DNA of 64,000 nt, taken from positions 62,001 through 126,000 of the forward strand of contig SCQS01000066.1 of the NCBI GenBank assembly GCA_004299705.1. Reading direction: 5' to 3'. Under the pieces are notes generated by a model. It saw only the letters and a list, made by a program, of their open reading frames with translations, ran no database searches and was not told where the DNA came from. Source of the DNA: Rhodanobacteraceae bacterium. GTDB lineage: Bacteria; Pseudomonadota; Gammaproteobacteria; Xanthomonadales; Rhodanobacteraceae. Shown here in pieces: positions 16,328 through 25,520 of the stretch. The translations under genes were made by a program, and so were the position numbers. Each line of letters starts with the position of its first letter. Positions within the stretch are counted from its first letter, which is position 1.

Positions 16328-18094
16328 ATGTTGAGCTTTTCGGACATCCGCAACCTCCAGCTTGGTGGGCCGGCTGACGCCAGCGCCGTCGTCGCGGCCA
16401 TGCTGGGAGGCGCCCTCACCAGCCCTTTGGCTCTTGGCCTCGGGCCTGCCGGCATCCTGATCGGTGCCGGGCTGTCCGCCGCCGGCGGCGGTTGGATTGG
16501 CAAGCGGTTCGCCGAGGCCATGCGGCTCGACGTGCTCGAGGAAGGCTCGAAGCTGGCCATCAACTCATCACCGCCCCCGCCCTTCGACCCTGACGGGGTC
16601 CATCTTGGCTTCATTGCCGAAACCGGCGAGCCGCTGGTGATCCCACGCGATAGCTGGGTGCGCCACGGGATGATTCTCGGCAACACCGGTGTCGGCAAGA
16701 CAGTGCTGGGCGAATGGCTGATGTTCCAGCAAATCCTGAAAGGCGGCGGCATCACCTGGATCGACGGCAAGCTCGACGCGGGCAACCTCGAAAAGCTCTG
16801 GGCCATGTGCGCCTACGCCGGGCGCGAGGACGATCTGCTGGTGGTCAACCCCGGCAATCCCGAGGTCTCGAACACGTACAACCCCCTGCTGGACGGCGAC
16901 GCTGATGAAATCGCGGCGCGCTGCGTCAGCCTGATCCCGACCGCCGAGAACAACGCGGGCGCCGACTACTACCGCCAGAGTTCGACCATCGCCATCACGA
17001 CCCTGGTTGAGTCGATCCAGTCGCTCGGCAAGGCCTACGACTTCTCCGATCTGCGCCTGTTGCTCACCAACGACCGCGCTCTGACCTGGTTGCTGGATCG
17101 CGTCGGTGTCGATTCCGACACCGGCCGCGAGTTGAGCCTGTTCCTCGAGCAGTTCCGCAGCGGCGGCCGGCCGGGCTCGCCGGCGGGCTCGATCGCGCTG
17201 GACCGGCTGCGCCAGGTGTTCGGCGGCCTCGGCAGCCGCCTGACCCAGTTCGGCCAGGGCAAGTTCGGCAAGGTGATGAACACCTACAACCCAGAGGTGC
17301 GCCTGAAAGACTGCATCCTCGGCAACAAGATCCTGTACGTGATGCTGCCGACGATGGGCAAGTCGGAAGCCGCGTCCGCACTCGGCAAGATGGTGATCGG
17401 CGACCTGCGTTCAGCCGTCGCCATGGTGCAGGCGCTCCCAGTCGAGAAACGACCGAGCCCCTACTACCTCTCGTTCTTCGACGAGGCGGGCTCCTACGTC
17501 ACCCAGGCGTGGTCGCGCATGTTCGAGCAGGCCCGCTCCGCGCACCTCGTGATGGTGCCGGCGTTCCAGACGAAGGCGAACCTCGAGGTGATCGGCGAGG
17601 AATTGCGCGCGATGGTTTCCGGCAACACCACGACCAAGGTGTTCTTCCAGCCGGGCGAACCCGACACGGCGCAGTGGATGGCCGACATGATCGGCGAGGA
17701 ACTGCAGACCGAATACAGTGTTTCAGCCTCGGCCGCGACCTCGCACAAGGACACCGCAATCACCGAACGCCTGTCGCGCGGCTCGGTCGACACCGACACC
17801 AAGAACAACAACATCGGCTACTCCGAGCGCCTGGTGTCCGGCTACAAGATCGAACCATCCGACCTATCGAAGCTCGGCCTCGGCGAGTGCATCGTGACGT
17901 GGAAGGGATCGCATGTGTACCACGTCCGCGTTCCGCGCCTGACGTTCGACAAGCAATTTCTGGACGAGATCGGTCCGTTCCGGATTCCGCGTTCGCGACC
18001 ACGTTCTGTCAACGGCATGAACCTGATCGAGGAAATGGCGCCGAAGCGCAAGGGCGACGGCGAGAGGGCGGACAGCGATGATTACATCGAGTGA
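16328..18094 (+). CDS. traD: Type IV coupling protein (TraD/VirD4-like ATPase)
   Basis: 588-residue DNA-pumping ATPase that brings the relaxosome to the T4SS. Hydrophobic N-terminus (~20-57), then GEPLVIPRDSW and Walker A GNTGVGKT (118-125); Walker B region YYLSFFDEAGSYV (~380). A TraG/TraD pattern also follows (TYNPLLDGDADEIAARC, NNAGADYYRQSS). It is shorter than F TraD and close to TraD of MobH systems. A GGAA precedes the ATG. Seven bases separate it from the relaxase gene, so the two are co-transcribed. Confidence 0.92.
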   Translation: MLSFSDIRNLQLGGPADASAVVAAMLGGALTSPLALGLGPAGILIGAGLSAAGGGWIGKRFAEAMRLDVLEEGSKLAINSSPPPPFDPDGVHLGFIAETGEPLVIPRDSWVRHGMILGNTGVGKTVLGEWLMFQQILKGGGITWIDGKLDAGNLEKLWAMCAYAGREDDLLVVNPGNPEVSNTYNPLLDGDADEIAARCVSLIPTAENNAGADYYRQSSTIAITTLVESIQSLGKAYDFSDLRLLLTNDRALTWLLDRVGVDSDTGRELSLFLEQFRSGGRPGSPAGSIALDRLRQVFGGLGSRLTQFGQGKFGKVMNTYNPEVRLKDCILGNKILYVMLPTMGKSEAASALGKMVIGDLRSAVAMVQALPVEKRPSPYYLSFFDEAGSYVTQAWSRMFEQARSAHLVMVPAFQTKANLEVIGEELRAMVSGNTTTKVFFQPGEPDTAQWMADMIGEELQTEYSVSASAATSHKDTAITERLSRGSVDTDTKNNNIGYSERLVSGYKIEPSDLSKLGLGECIVTWKGSHVYHVRVPRLTFDKQFLDEIGPFRIPRSRPRSVNGMNLIEEMAPKRKGDGERADSDDYIE

Positions 18095-18100
18095 GCTGAC

Positions 18101-20059
18101 ATGATCGTCAAGAACAGGCTGGTGCTTTCAGCATTCCTCGTCTACACGTTCTGGTACGTGTTGCTGTTCCTCCTGCTTTCTTGGCGGCACGGCGTCATGC
18201 CGATCTGGATAGTTACCGATTACCCGCTGTCGCTGATCGTGATCGGCTGCGGCGCTGGCGCGGGGCTTCTGCTTACCTTCGGTGCCACTGCCATTCGCAT
18301 GCACCAGCGGGAAGCCATCGTCCGGCACGGTGACTCGCTGCGGGGTGCGAATTCATCGCTCGGTGAGCTGCCACGCATGCCGGTGACGCCGGCGGCACAC
18401 CTGATCTCGGCCGAGCGCCACCTCGAGGCCATGCACCATCGCAAATGGTGGGCGCTGATCGCGCGCGAGCATCCCGCGCACGCGGAAGCCCTTAATGCCG
18501 TCATGCGAGTCCTGGCCACAGAGCCGAAGCTGCCTGCCTCGCCCGTCCCGGGTGGACACGGCGGCCGCACGCTGATCGAACACAGCCTCGCCGTTGCAGA
18601 CAGCATCCTCAAGATGGGTCGCGACTGGCGCTACACCGGCCAGCGCACGCGGCAGGGCGAGCTGCAGGTCGGTCTCATGGACACCAGCAAGGACTACCAC
18701 GCCTTCGGGCGCGCGGACGTCGGGCTGCTGGCGCTGGCGGGCCTCGCCCATGACATCGGCAAGCTCTCCTGTTACAAGCCGACCGGCAAGGCGAACGGGC
18801 GCACCGTTCCCGTCACGGAGGTAAAGCCCAACCACGACACGGAAGGCGCGAAACTGTTGCGCTGCGTGCCGGAGATTTTCGCCCTTCCCTACCATGATCG
18901 CCGCGCGCTGCTGCTGGCTGTCGGGTTCTACCACCACGCGGGTTCAATTTCGCTGGCGGAGAACATCGACGACAGGATGCGATCGCTGACCGAGCTGCTG
19001 ATCGCCGCCGACGTCGCTGCCGGTGTCGCGGAAGGCGATGCACAGGCCGAGGCTGCGGCTGCCGACATCGAAGTGGAACGCGAAAGCGAATCGAGCCAAG
19101 CTCCATTCTCCGCGCCGACCAAGCCGGAAAAGCCGAAAACACTGCTGGATGATCCGGACTTGCCGCGCGAGTTGTCACTGTTCCTGAAGGTGCTCAGCGA
19201 TCCGAACGCGATCGGCGCCGACGTGTCAGTCCAGATGGACAAGATCGGATACAAATACGACGGAAACCTCTGGCTCAAGGAAGTCCTTGTGATGGCCAAG
19301 CTCCCATCGCTTCCGGACATCACCGACGTCGAGATTTACTCCACGTACAAGACGGCTGACGACACTCCGACCCCATTCAGTCGCGCCCTACTCGCGCAGC
19401 TCGCCGACCGCAACCTGCTCGAGCGGAAGTTCGAGGGCAAGATTTACCCACCAGCGCGCGCGATGTTCAGTGTGCAGGTGGACAACAAGAAAAAAAGCAC
19501 CATCAAGGATGTGTTCATCGTCAACGCGAACATCCTGCCATCCACGGCCAGACTGCCGGATGGCAAGAAGATGGAGATCGTTGGTGCGCGATGGAAAGAC
19601 AAAGCGCCGAAGAACGCGGCGCAGGCATCGCTTCCTGGTCTGCCCACTGCAGAGGAAAGTGCGGCGGAAGATTCGGGCTTTACGGACCCAGACGCCGAAC
19701 CAAGTGCCACGAATACCCCCGAGCAGATGGATCTCGTCATCCCGAAACCGGAAGCACCCACGCCGCATCCGGCCGGAGAGGCACAGGCGGAGCAGCCCGT
19801 CTCCAGCCAGGAGTCCACGCCGGCGCAGGAGCCGGAACCGGTGTCGCCGCGGCAGGCGCTCGAAAGCCTCGTCGACTTCCTTACGAAGGCATCCACGAAC
19901 CTGGAACGCCGCACCATCGGCGTCCAGACGTACCTCATCGTACCGGCCGATGCCTCGGACCTGATTGAAATGATCGACCAGGTGAGAGCGCTGGTGCCAG
20001 ACAAGGCGATCGCCAACATGGGGCGCGGACGCGCGGTGCTGGTGCCGAGCCAGGCATGA
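18101..20059 (+). CDS. traI: MobH-type HD-domain relaxase (TraI_2-like)
   Basis: 652-residue protein. Two membrane helices at about 10-27 and 44-64 precede the TraI_2 domain of MobH relaxases. Metal-binding residues are visible: His161 in LIEHS, His217-Asp218 in GLAHDIGKL, His245-Asp246 in KPNHDTEG and His278-His279 in FYHHAGS. The C-terminal third holds a TraI_2_C-like wing domain (KIYPPARAMFSVQV) after an acidic linker. It would nick oriT and lead the transferred strand. The two N-terminal membrane helices are not a feature I associate with every MobH relaxase; they may anchor it beside the coupling protein. Confidence 0.85.
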   Translation: MIVKNRLVLSAFLVYTFWYVLLFLLLSWRHGVMPIWIVTDYPLSLIVIGCGAGAGLLLTFGATAIRMHQREAIVRHGDSLRGANSSLGELPRMPVTPAAHLISAERHLEAMHHRKWWALIAREHPAHAEALNAVMRVLATEPKLPASPVPGGHGGRTLIEHSLAVADSILKMGRDWRYTGQRTRQGELQVGLMDTSKDYHAFGRADVGLLALAGLAHDIGKLSCYKPTGKANGRTVPVTEVKPNHDTEGAKLLRCVPEIFALPYHDRRALLLAVGFYHHAGSISLAENIDDRMRSLTELLIAADVAAGVAEGDAQAEAAAADIEVERESESSQAPFSAPTKPEKPKTLLDDPDLPRELSLFLKVLSDPNAIGADVSVQMDKIGYKYDGNLWLKEVLVMAKLPSLPDITDVEIYSTYKTADDTPTPFSRALLAQLADRNLLERKFEGKIYPPARAMFSVQVDNKKKSTIKDVFIVNANILPSTARLPDGKKMEIVGARWKDKAPKNAAQASLPGLPTAEESAAEDSGFTDPDAEPSATNTPEQMDLVIPKPEAPTPHPAGEAQAEQPVSSQESTPAQEPEPVSPRQALESLVDFLTKASTNLERRTIGVQTYLIVPADASDLIEMIDQVRALVPDKAIANMGRGRAVLVPSQA

Positions 20060-20069
20060 AAAGGAGAAG

Positions 20070-20678
20070 ATGAGCATGTCATCCATCAACATCGAAACCC
20101 GTGACGGCTGCGTGCTTGCCAAGGGAACGCTCACCATCTCCGCGATCAGTGGCGTCAGCGCAATGGCGCCCAAGGGATCGGTGCTCGACACGGACCTCGC
20201 AAGAATGGCCGGGGTTGATCTCGCAGCGGGCCTTCCTGCTGATGTGGAAAGTCTCAAGGCCAAACTGCGCCTCGAGATCGAAAGGACAATGAACGCCGCA
20301 CCAAGCGATGGCACCGATCCGGAGCTACGCAAGTGGCTCGCACTTGGACGCCGCGGCGCTTCATCGAACGCGCTCGCCGCATTCCTTTCCGAGCGTTCTG
20401 ACATCGCCGACCTCTGGGACAAACGCGCCCATCCCAGCGATCCCGATGATCTCTGGAGATGCCGCCGGCTGCTCGAGGAAGTTCCGTCACTGCAGGCGCC
20501 GTTCCGTGCGCGCGCAGGCTCGCTCTCCCCGGTCTGGGCACGCCTCGTTGCCGCGTGGGACGACCTCTGCGCGACGATGGACGCCGAGGCGCCAGAATGG
20601 GGCGAAGGCAGAGGCAGCGCGCCGATGACGTACGCCAAGATGAGAGCCATCATCGACGCCGAACCGCAACACGCCTGA
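20070..20678 (+). CDS. Hypothetical protein downstream of the relaxase
   Basis: 202 residues, soluble, no membrane segment. Starts at an ATG with AAGGAG seven bases before it; a second ATG two codons later is possible. The N-terminal part has strand-like segments (NIETRDGCVLAKGTLTIS), the rest is helical with many charged residues. Ten bases after the relaxase gene, so likely in the same operon and possibly an accessory relaxosome factor; that is inference. Confidence 0.7.
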   Translation: MSMSSINIETRDGCVLAKGTLTISAISGVSAMAPKGSVLDTDLARMAGVDLAAGLPADVESLKAKLRLEIERTMNAAPSDGTDPELRKWLALGRRGASSNALAAFLSERSDIADLWDKRAHPSDPDDLWRCRRLLEEVPSLQAPFRARAGSLSPVWARLVAAWDDLCATMDAEAPEWGEGRGSAPMTYAKMRAIIDAEPQHA

Positions 20679-20775
20679 CCGTCAAGCGACACCTACGGCG
20701 CGCGACGCGCTCAACTTGTTGGATAAGAATCTCGCCTTCTCGGCGTCAGAATTGCCACGCAACAGCCAGTGCAGA

Positions 20776-22602
20776 TCACGACGCGTTGTTTCTTAGATGC
20801 GATGGCAGGTGGCCAACAATCACGCGGCGCGACACCTCGTCGGCGTGGAAGTAGATCCTGAACTGGCGTGTCTCGTGCCTGCCGCTGTTCCCCTGCAGGT
20901 GCATGTCGAGCGGAACCCGGCGTCCCGCCCAGGACACGTGGTAGGTTTCGGCGTGCCGGCTCTCTGGCCCGGCACCGGTTTGGCTGCAGCTCAAGTGCTC
21001 ATCGCGCAGGAAACGCTGCCACGTTTCTTGCGCGTCGGCGTTACCGCCGAACTTCATTGCCCAGTAGGCATCGCGCAGCGCTTCCAGCGATCGGTACACC
21101 AAGCCGGGGTCAGCGAAATTGCTCTTGCGCGCGGCGCGCAGCGCCCGCGGCACCACGACCACACGATCATCAAGCGCACGGTGCGCCCACGTACCGAGGT
21201 CCGCGAGCGTTGCTGGAATCGCTGGCACGTCCTCAACAGCGGTGATCGAGGGCGCGCCTAGGGCCGCCACCGCGGCATCACGTTCGGTCTCGGCCGCGTG
21301 CAACGCTTGGCGAAGCGTGTCGACCTGTGCGGCGTAACCGCTCGCCTTGGCCTGTAGATCGGCGCAGCGTGCTTCGAGTTCAGCAATACGCCCATCGGTG
21401 GTTCCGCCACCGACGACAGGCGCTTCATGGTTCGCGGATGCCAGCGCTCCCGCGAGCTCCATCTTCACCCGCTTGATATTCGCGCGTTCCCGTTCAAGCG
21501 ATGCACGCGCCGCGTCGCGCTGCGCGACAAGATCGTCTTCACGATCCCGCCAGCGGCGTTCGTCGCGCTTTCGATCTGCAGCAATCTTCGTCTCACTGGC
21601 CGTGGTTGCGCCTTCGGCAGCCTCAAGCGCGACCATCATTCCAATGTGTTCTTTCAGTTGCCTCGCCGTCCACTCGAACAACGCGGATTCGAGCGAGTCA
21701 CCAACCGGCTTTTCATCGTCCCATTGGCTCGCAAACTGTTTACGCTCAATCGCCGCGGAGACCGCCTGCCACAACGGCTCAGCCTCGGCGCGGGTCAATC
21801 CCAGCCATCCAAGCGTGACACCGTCGATTGCAACCAGGTGATCGTCAACTTTGGCCTCGGCGTCGGATTCGACACTTACCAAAGCGACGGCGACGTGCAC
21901 CATGCAACGGCGGTGCGCTACGGGCAGGACATAGTTCCCTACAAGAATCGTGCACTGTTCGTCATCGACATTGAAGACACCGCCAACCGCCATTTCGAGT
22001 AGCGCGTCACCGACCACTTCGGCCTGGCGTATCCCTACTCCGCTGTAGGAATGGAGCACTCGTTCCGGCGGCTTGATGCCGCAGGCGGAAAGCAGCGCAT
22101 CTCCAACGGTCAGCATCAAGCCGCGCATTTCCCGTACAGGGAAAGTTTCGCCGCCCCACGGCCGAAGCAATACCTGCCCGGTCAACACAGGGGCAGCGGT
22201 CTCCATTTCGCGCACGCGAGGACTGCGACCACTTTCCATCCACCGCTTGAATGAAGCGTTGTCTTCGGGCGATAACAGGGTGTGTAGTTTTCGTCCCAGC
22301 TCACCGAGCTCCCCTACCAACAGGGGCCATGCTCCATGGACCAGTGCGGGCAGATCGTCGTTCCCGTCCAGAACCACATCCTCGCCAGACTTCACGATCA
22401 AGACGAAGCGAGTCTTGCTCGTCCCGGGCAACCAACCTGACTCCGGCGTGATGGCGTGGCTGCGGCACCACTCGCGTACGATGTCTTCGGCTTTTTCGCT
22501 CTGAAGGTCGGCGAGAAGCATCTCGAGGTACGGCAGTGCCCGGCGAGCCACATGGCCACCATTCCCATGGCGCTTCCCGCGCTTGCGCTTCTTCCGGCCC
22601 AT
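20776..22602 (-). CDS. Large coiled-coil protein of unknown function
   Basis: 608 residues. A basic N-terminus (RKKRKRGKRHG), an alpha/beta region (30-330), a coiled coil (~345-460: repeated A/E/R heptads with DRKRDERRWRDRED and LEARCADLQAKASG), and a compact C-terminal domain rich in H and R (YHVSWAGRRVPLDMHLQG, FRIYFHADE, VIVGHLPSHL). That last block looks like the strand-rich end of small RelE-like folds seen behind coiled-coil regions in other bacterial orphans; I cannot name the family. It is transcribed alone, between the relaxase operon (convergent) and the exported-protein cluster. Confidence 0.75.
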   Translation of the reverse strand: MGRKKRKRGKRHGNGGHVARRALPYLEMLLADLQSEKAEDIVREWCRSHAITPESGWLPGTSKTRFVLIVKSGEDVVLDGNDDLPALVHGAWPLLVGELGELGRKLHTLLSPEDNASFKRWMESGRSPRVREMETAAPVLTGQVLLRPWGGETFPVREMRGLMLTVGDALLSACGIKPPERVLHSYSGVGIRQAEVVGDALLEMAVGGVFNVDDEQCTILVGNYVLPVAHRRCMVHVAVALVSVESDAEAKVDDHLVAIDGVTLGWLGLTRAEAEPLWQAVSAAIERKQFASQWDDEKPVGDSLESALFEWTARQLKEHIGMMVALEAAEGATTASETKIAADRKRDERRWRDREDDLVAQRDAARASLERERANIKRVKMELAGALASANHEAPVVGGGTTDGRIAELEARCADLQAKASGYAAQVDTLRQALHAAETERDAAVAALGAPSITAVEDVPAIPATLADLGTWAHRALDDRVVVVPRALRAARKSNFADPGLVYRSLEALRDAYWAMKFGGNADAQETWQRFLRDEHLSCSQTGAGPESRHAETYHVSWAGRRVPLDMHLQGNSGRHETRQFRIYFHADEVSRRVIVGHLPSHLRNNAS

Positions 22603-22722
22603 GTCTTTCTCCGCCGAGGTCGAAGGGCACTGTAATACCGAACGCGCGACCCGCGCAGCTACGATTTGCGCAATTTCATGCGCAGCGTGGCCAGAAACGT
22701 GGGCGAGGCAAAATCCCCTGCG

Positions 22723-22977
22723 CTAAAGGTAAGTCACCACGATCACGCCGGCTCCGCCATGCCCACGCTGAGGATTCACGACACGCACAACGCGTGGTGG
22801 CGAGTCGAATCGCCGGGTCTGCGGCATGCCCACAGTGGGCTCGACGGACAAGGTGCGGACGGTGGGCGTTTCGACGGCACCTGAGAAGGTGATCTGTCCG
22901 GTCGCCCGCGCGGGTGCGGCGGGCAGCGTAGCCACGGCCGTGAGGCCGACAGCAATGCCAAGCCACGCGCCACGCAC
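22723..22977 (-). CDS. Small exported protein
   Basis: 84 residues with a signal peptide (1-26, ending ARA), then GQITFSGAVETPTV, a strand-rich segment reminiscent of periplasmic fimbrial-type small proteins, and a short C-terminus. Starts at GTG directly after the upstream stop codon (TAAAGTG), so it is the last gene of the 22.7-25.4 kb operon. Function unknown. Confidence 0.6.
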   Translation of the reverse strand: MRGAWLGIAVGLTAVATLPAAPARATGQITFSGAVETPTVRTLSVEPTVGMPQTRRFDSPPRVVRVVNPQRGHGGAGVIVVTYL

Positions 22978-22978
22978 T

Positions 22979-23293
22979 TTACGCCCCGAATGCGCTCCGG
23001 CTGATCCCGAGCTTCACCAGCGCCAGATTGTCGAGCAGGTAGGACTCATGGGGCACGATGTGTGCGGCGATGAACCGCAACTCGCGCGCGCTGTTGTCGT
23101 GCTGAGATACCTTGTCGGCCAGGGCCTTCTTTGGATCGCCACCGGAATAGTTCGCGCCCTCTGGAACGACATCGCCGAGGGTCTGTGCGCTCGCCGCGTA
23201 CTTGTCGCGCCGCTGCTCGTGGAATTCCGCCTGCTTGATGCAAAGCTCGCGCAGCTCTACCCCTTCCACAGTCACCTTAAGACCTTCGATCAC
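22979..23293 (-). CDS. Hypothetical soluble protein
   Basis: 104 residues from a GTG start (MIEGLKVTVEG) with AGGAGA six bases upstream. Predominantly helical, with a charged stretch (KQAEFHEQRRDKYAASAQ) and no membrane segment. Part of the operon that includes a bactofilin and exported proteins. No family recognised. Confidence 0.65.
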   Translation of the reverse strand: MIEGLKVTVEGVELRELCIKQAEFHEQRRDKYAASAQTLGDVVPEGANYSGGDPKKALADKVSQHDNSARELRFIAAHIVPHESYLLDNLALVKLGISRSAFGA

Positions 23294-23331
23294 GGTTTTC
23301 TCTCCTGCCAATCGCGCGAACTACGCCGGCG

Positions 23332-23922
23332 TCAGGCCGCCCGGCTGTTCCGCGCGGCGGCGAACGCGGCCGGGCCATCAGCCTGTCCGTCCGCCACGGA
23401 AGCCACGGGACGCTCGCCCATCGCTTCGCGCACAGCGTGGGCCGCGGATTCGCCACAACGCACCACGCCACCCTCGATCGTCGCACCAGCGTCGATGCCG
23501 AGGCGCTCCGCGGTGATCGAGCCGTGCACGATCGCCGTCCGGAACAAGCGCACCGCGCGGCCGACGATGTCGCCGTGCACTTCGCCGGCGATCATCACGA
23601 TCGGCGCCGTGACGTTGCCGCGCACGTGGCACGTCTCGCGAAGAAGGGCCATGCGCGACGTGCCCGTTACGGTGACGTTGCCTTCGATGTTGCCGTCGAC
23701 CAGCGCGCTGTTCTTGGTTTCCACCGGGCCACGGATCGTGGTGCTCGAGTCGATGACCGCCTTGATGCCGAGCGCATTGCGCCGGTCCTTGTGCACCGGA
23801 GCAACTGATGGAACGGCCGTGCCGCCGCGACCGATCATTTCGGCCGGGTCACGGGGAGCCACCACGACTTCCGCCGTGGCTTCGTTTTGGTTGCGCCGAA
23901 AAAGCGCCAGGAAATTAGCCAC
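23332..23922 (-). CDS. Bactofilin-family polymer-forming protein
   Basis: 196 residues. The core (~60-165) shows the right-handed beta-helix repeat pattern of bactofilins: IDSSTTIRGPV, SALVDGNIEGNVTVTG, CHVRGNVTAPIVMIAGEVHGDIVG, AIVHGSITAERLGI, ATIEGGVV. Such proteins form membrane-attached filaments that position other complexes. Start at GTG (ANFLALF), which overlaps the upstream gene by eight bases. A bactofilin inside a conjugation locus is uncommon; it might organise the transfer apparatus. Confidence 0.88.
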   Translation of the reverse strand: MANFLALFRRNQNEATAEVVVAPRDPAEMIGRGGTAVPSVAPVHKDRRNALGIKAVIDSSTTIRGPVETKNSALVDGNIEGNVTVTGTSRMALLRETCHVRGNVTAPIVMIAGEVHGDIVGRAVRLFRTAIVHGSITAERLGIDAGATIEGGVVRCGESAAHAVREAMGERPVASVADGQADGPAAFAAARNSRAA

Positions 23923-24580
23923 AGTTGATCCTCCCGATTGGCCATACCGTATGTGCCTGCAGCATCTCTGCGCCCGCCGACCCTGCCGCGGCGCGGGTCG
24001 CGTCGGCACCCATGCCGTTCTGCTCTGCGGCGAGCTCGCGCACCTGCTTCACCAAGTCGGCGTTGCCGGTGGCTTCGGCCTGCTGCAACAGGGTTGCGAT
24101 GTCGGTACCGTTCGGCGTTGCCGCCGTGGGCACCTGTGTCGCGACGCCATACCCGGCGTACACGATGTAATTCCCGCGCGGCGCGCCATGCGCAGCCGCG
24201 GCCGCACAGACGCCACCGGGGATCTCGAAGCGATGACTCCACTGCGCAGGCAGCGGACCCACGAAGTAGGCGTCGGGCGTCGAGCCAACCTGCCAGCCGT
24301 TCGGGGTGGCATAGCCGCCCTGGTAGCCGGTCGGCTGCCCTGTCGCAGCCGACACGGGGAGCACCGCGACGTAGATGGCACCGGTACGGCCCACGTCGCT
24401 CGGCGACACGGCCACCGCCGCCTCGATCACGTCCACGCAATCGGACGGGTTGGTGCTGGCGGTGTCGGCGCTGCACTCGGCGGAGTTCTGCGCAACCCGG
24501 CCGGTCGCCTCCTGCGCAAGTGCCGGGAGAGCCGGCGCTGCGAGCGCGAGAACGGCCAGGATTGCGGCCAGCGCGCGCAT
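23915..24580 (-). CDS. Exported protein of unknown function
   Basis: 221 residues with a signal peptide (1-23, LAQ). Contains four or more cysteines (ECSADTAS, DCVDV, GVCAAA, INCG) likely to form disulfides in the periplasm, and a domain with TGAIYVAVLPVS and GNYIVYAGYG. It shares one base with the upstream gene (TGATG). Context with pilus and bactofilin genes suggests an envelope role; not identified. Confidence 0.7.
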   Translation of the reverse strand: MRALAAILAVLALAAPALPALAQEATGRVAQNSAECSADTASTNPSDCVDVIEAAVAVSPSDVGRTGAIYVAVLPVSAATGQPTGYQGGYATPNGWQVGSTPDAYFVGPLPAQWSHRFEIPGGVCAAAAAHGAPRGNYIVYAGYGVATQVPTAATPNGTDIATLLQQAEATGNADLVKQVRELAAEQNGMGADATRAAAGSAGAEMLQAHTVWPIGRINCG

Positions 24581-25437
24581 CACGGTACCTTCGCGCCCAC
24601 CGGCAACACGACGGTCTTGCCGGATTCCGTCTTGAACACCGCGCCGTCCTTCAGGATCGCAACGAGATGCGCGCTCGGCGAGTGCTTCACGATGTAGCGA
24701 ACCTTGGGCTTGGCGTCCTTCGCATTGGCCAACGCCTGCTGGGCGGCGGCCGCTTCCGCGGTGGCCTTGGCCAGCGCACGGGTCAGCGCTTCAATCTGCG
24801 CCTGCTGGTCGACGGTAGCCGCGGATGCCGGAGCGGCTTGCTCGGGCGCGGCCCGCGCCGGCGCTGCAGGGGCGGGCGTCGTGGCAACTTGCGTCGGCGG
24901 ATACACGGCGGTGACAGCGGGGTTCTTCGTCGGCGCGTACACAGGTGCCGCGACGGACGTCGCGACCGTGGTCGCGGGAGAAGCCGGTGTCGCTGGTACC
25001 GCCGGAGCAGAGGTGGCCGGTGCCGTCGCGGGAGCCGGCGCTGACGCCAAGGGCGTTACCGAAGGCTGGTAGACGACGGTCTGGGTCGGCAGCGCTTCCG
25101 GCTTGGCGGCGGGCGCCGCTGCTGGCTTGGCAGGCGCGGCGGGCACGGAGGTCGCGATCGCCTGAATGCTCGCCAAGGCTGGGTTGTCCGGGGTGGCACG
25201 ATGGCGAAGATGCGTGATCGACACGCCGGCGCCGACCAGAATGACGACCGCCACGCCCAGCATCATGAGGTTGCGGCGTTTGTGGTTGGCCTGCCGCGCC
25301 CCGGCTGGCTGGACGATCTGCTCGGCGTCGTTCGGGGCCCGCCGCCCATCGGCGTACTGGTCTGCCACCACATCGTCGATTTCCGCGCTCATCGCGGACT
25401 CGGCCAATTCTTCTGGGTACCCTGCTGGATCTTGCAT
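24580..25437 (-). CDS. Single-span membrane protein with proline/alanine-rich linker
   Basis: 285 residues: acidic N-terminal tail, one membrane helix (LMMLGVAVVILVGAGVSI, ~57-75), a ~120-residue P/A-rich extension, a short coiled coil (DQQAQIEALTRALAKATAE) and a small C-terminal domain (VRYIVKHSPSAHLVAILKDG, VVLPVGAKVP). The last module resembles the PilP/TraP type of periplasmic module in this and IncI-type systems, tentatively. First gene of a five-gene operon; the upstream 80 bases carry two GTAAC-type motifs. Confidence 0.7.
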   Translation of the reverse strand: MQDPAGYPEELAESAMSAEIDDVVADQYADGRRAPNDAEQIVQPAGARQANHKRRNLMMLGVAVVILVGAGVSITHLRHRATPDNPALASIQAIATSVPAAPAKPAAAPAAKPEALPTQTVVYQPSVTPLASAPAPATAPATSAPAVPATPASPATTVATSVAAPVYAPTKNPAVTAVYPPTQVATTPAPAAPARAAPEQAAPASAATVDQQAQIEALTRALAKATAEAAAAQQALANAKDAKPKVRYIVKHSPSAHLVAILKDGAVFKTESGKTVVLPVGAKVP

Positions 25438-25520
25438 GGAACGTCACCCGGTTACGTTATACGTGTTACTCATGATAGCACGGCGACCCAAGCCCCAGCC
25501 GCCGACCGATTACGCGATGC
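25438..25520 (-). promoter_or_regulatory. Putative promoter region of the 22.7-25.4 kb operon
   Basis: 83-base gap. On the minus strand it contains TATCAT and, further down, TATAAC just before a GTAACC motif, followed by the ATG. AT-rich stretches stand out from the GC-rich surroundings. No exact -35 match was found, so the promoter call rests on position and base composition. Confidence 0.35.

Noticed and set aside
22826-24697. Plus-strand frame of 623 residues opposite the bactofilin operon
   Set aside because: Antisense to several well-supported overlapping minus-strand genes, no start signal.
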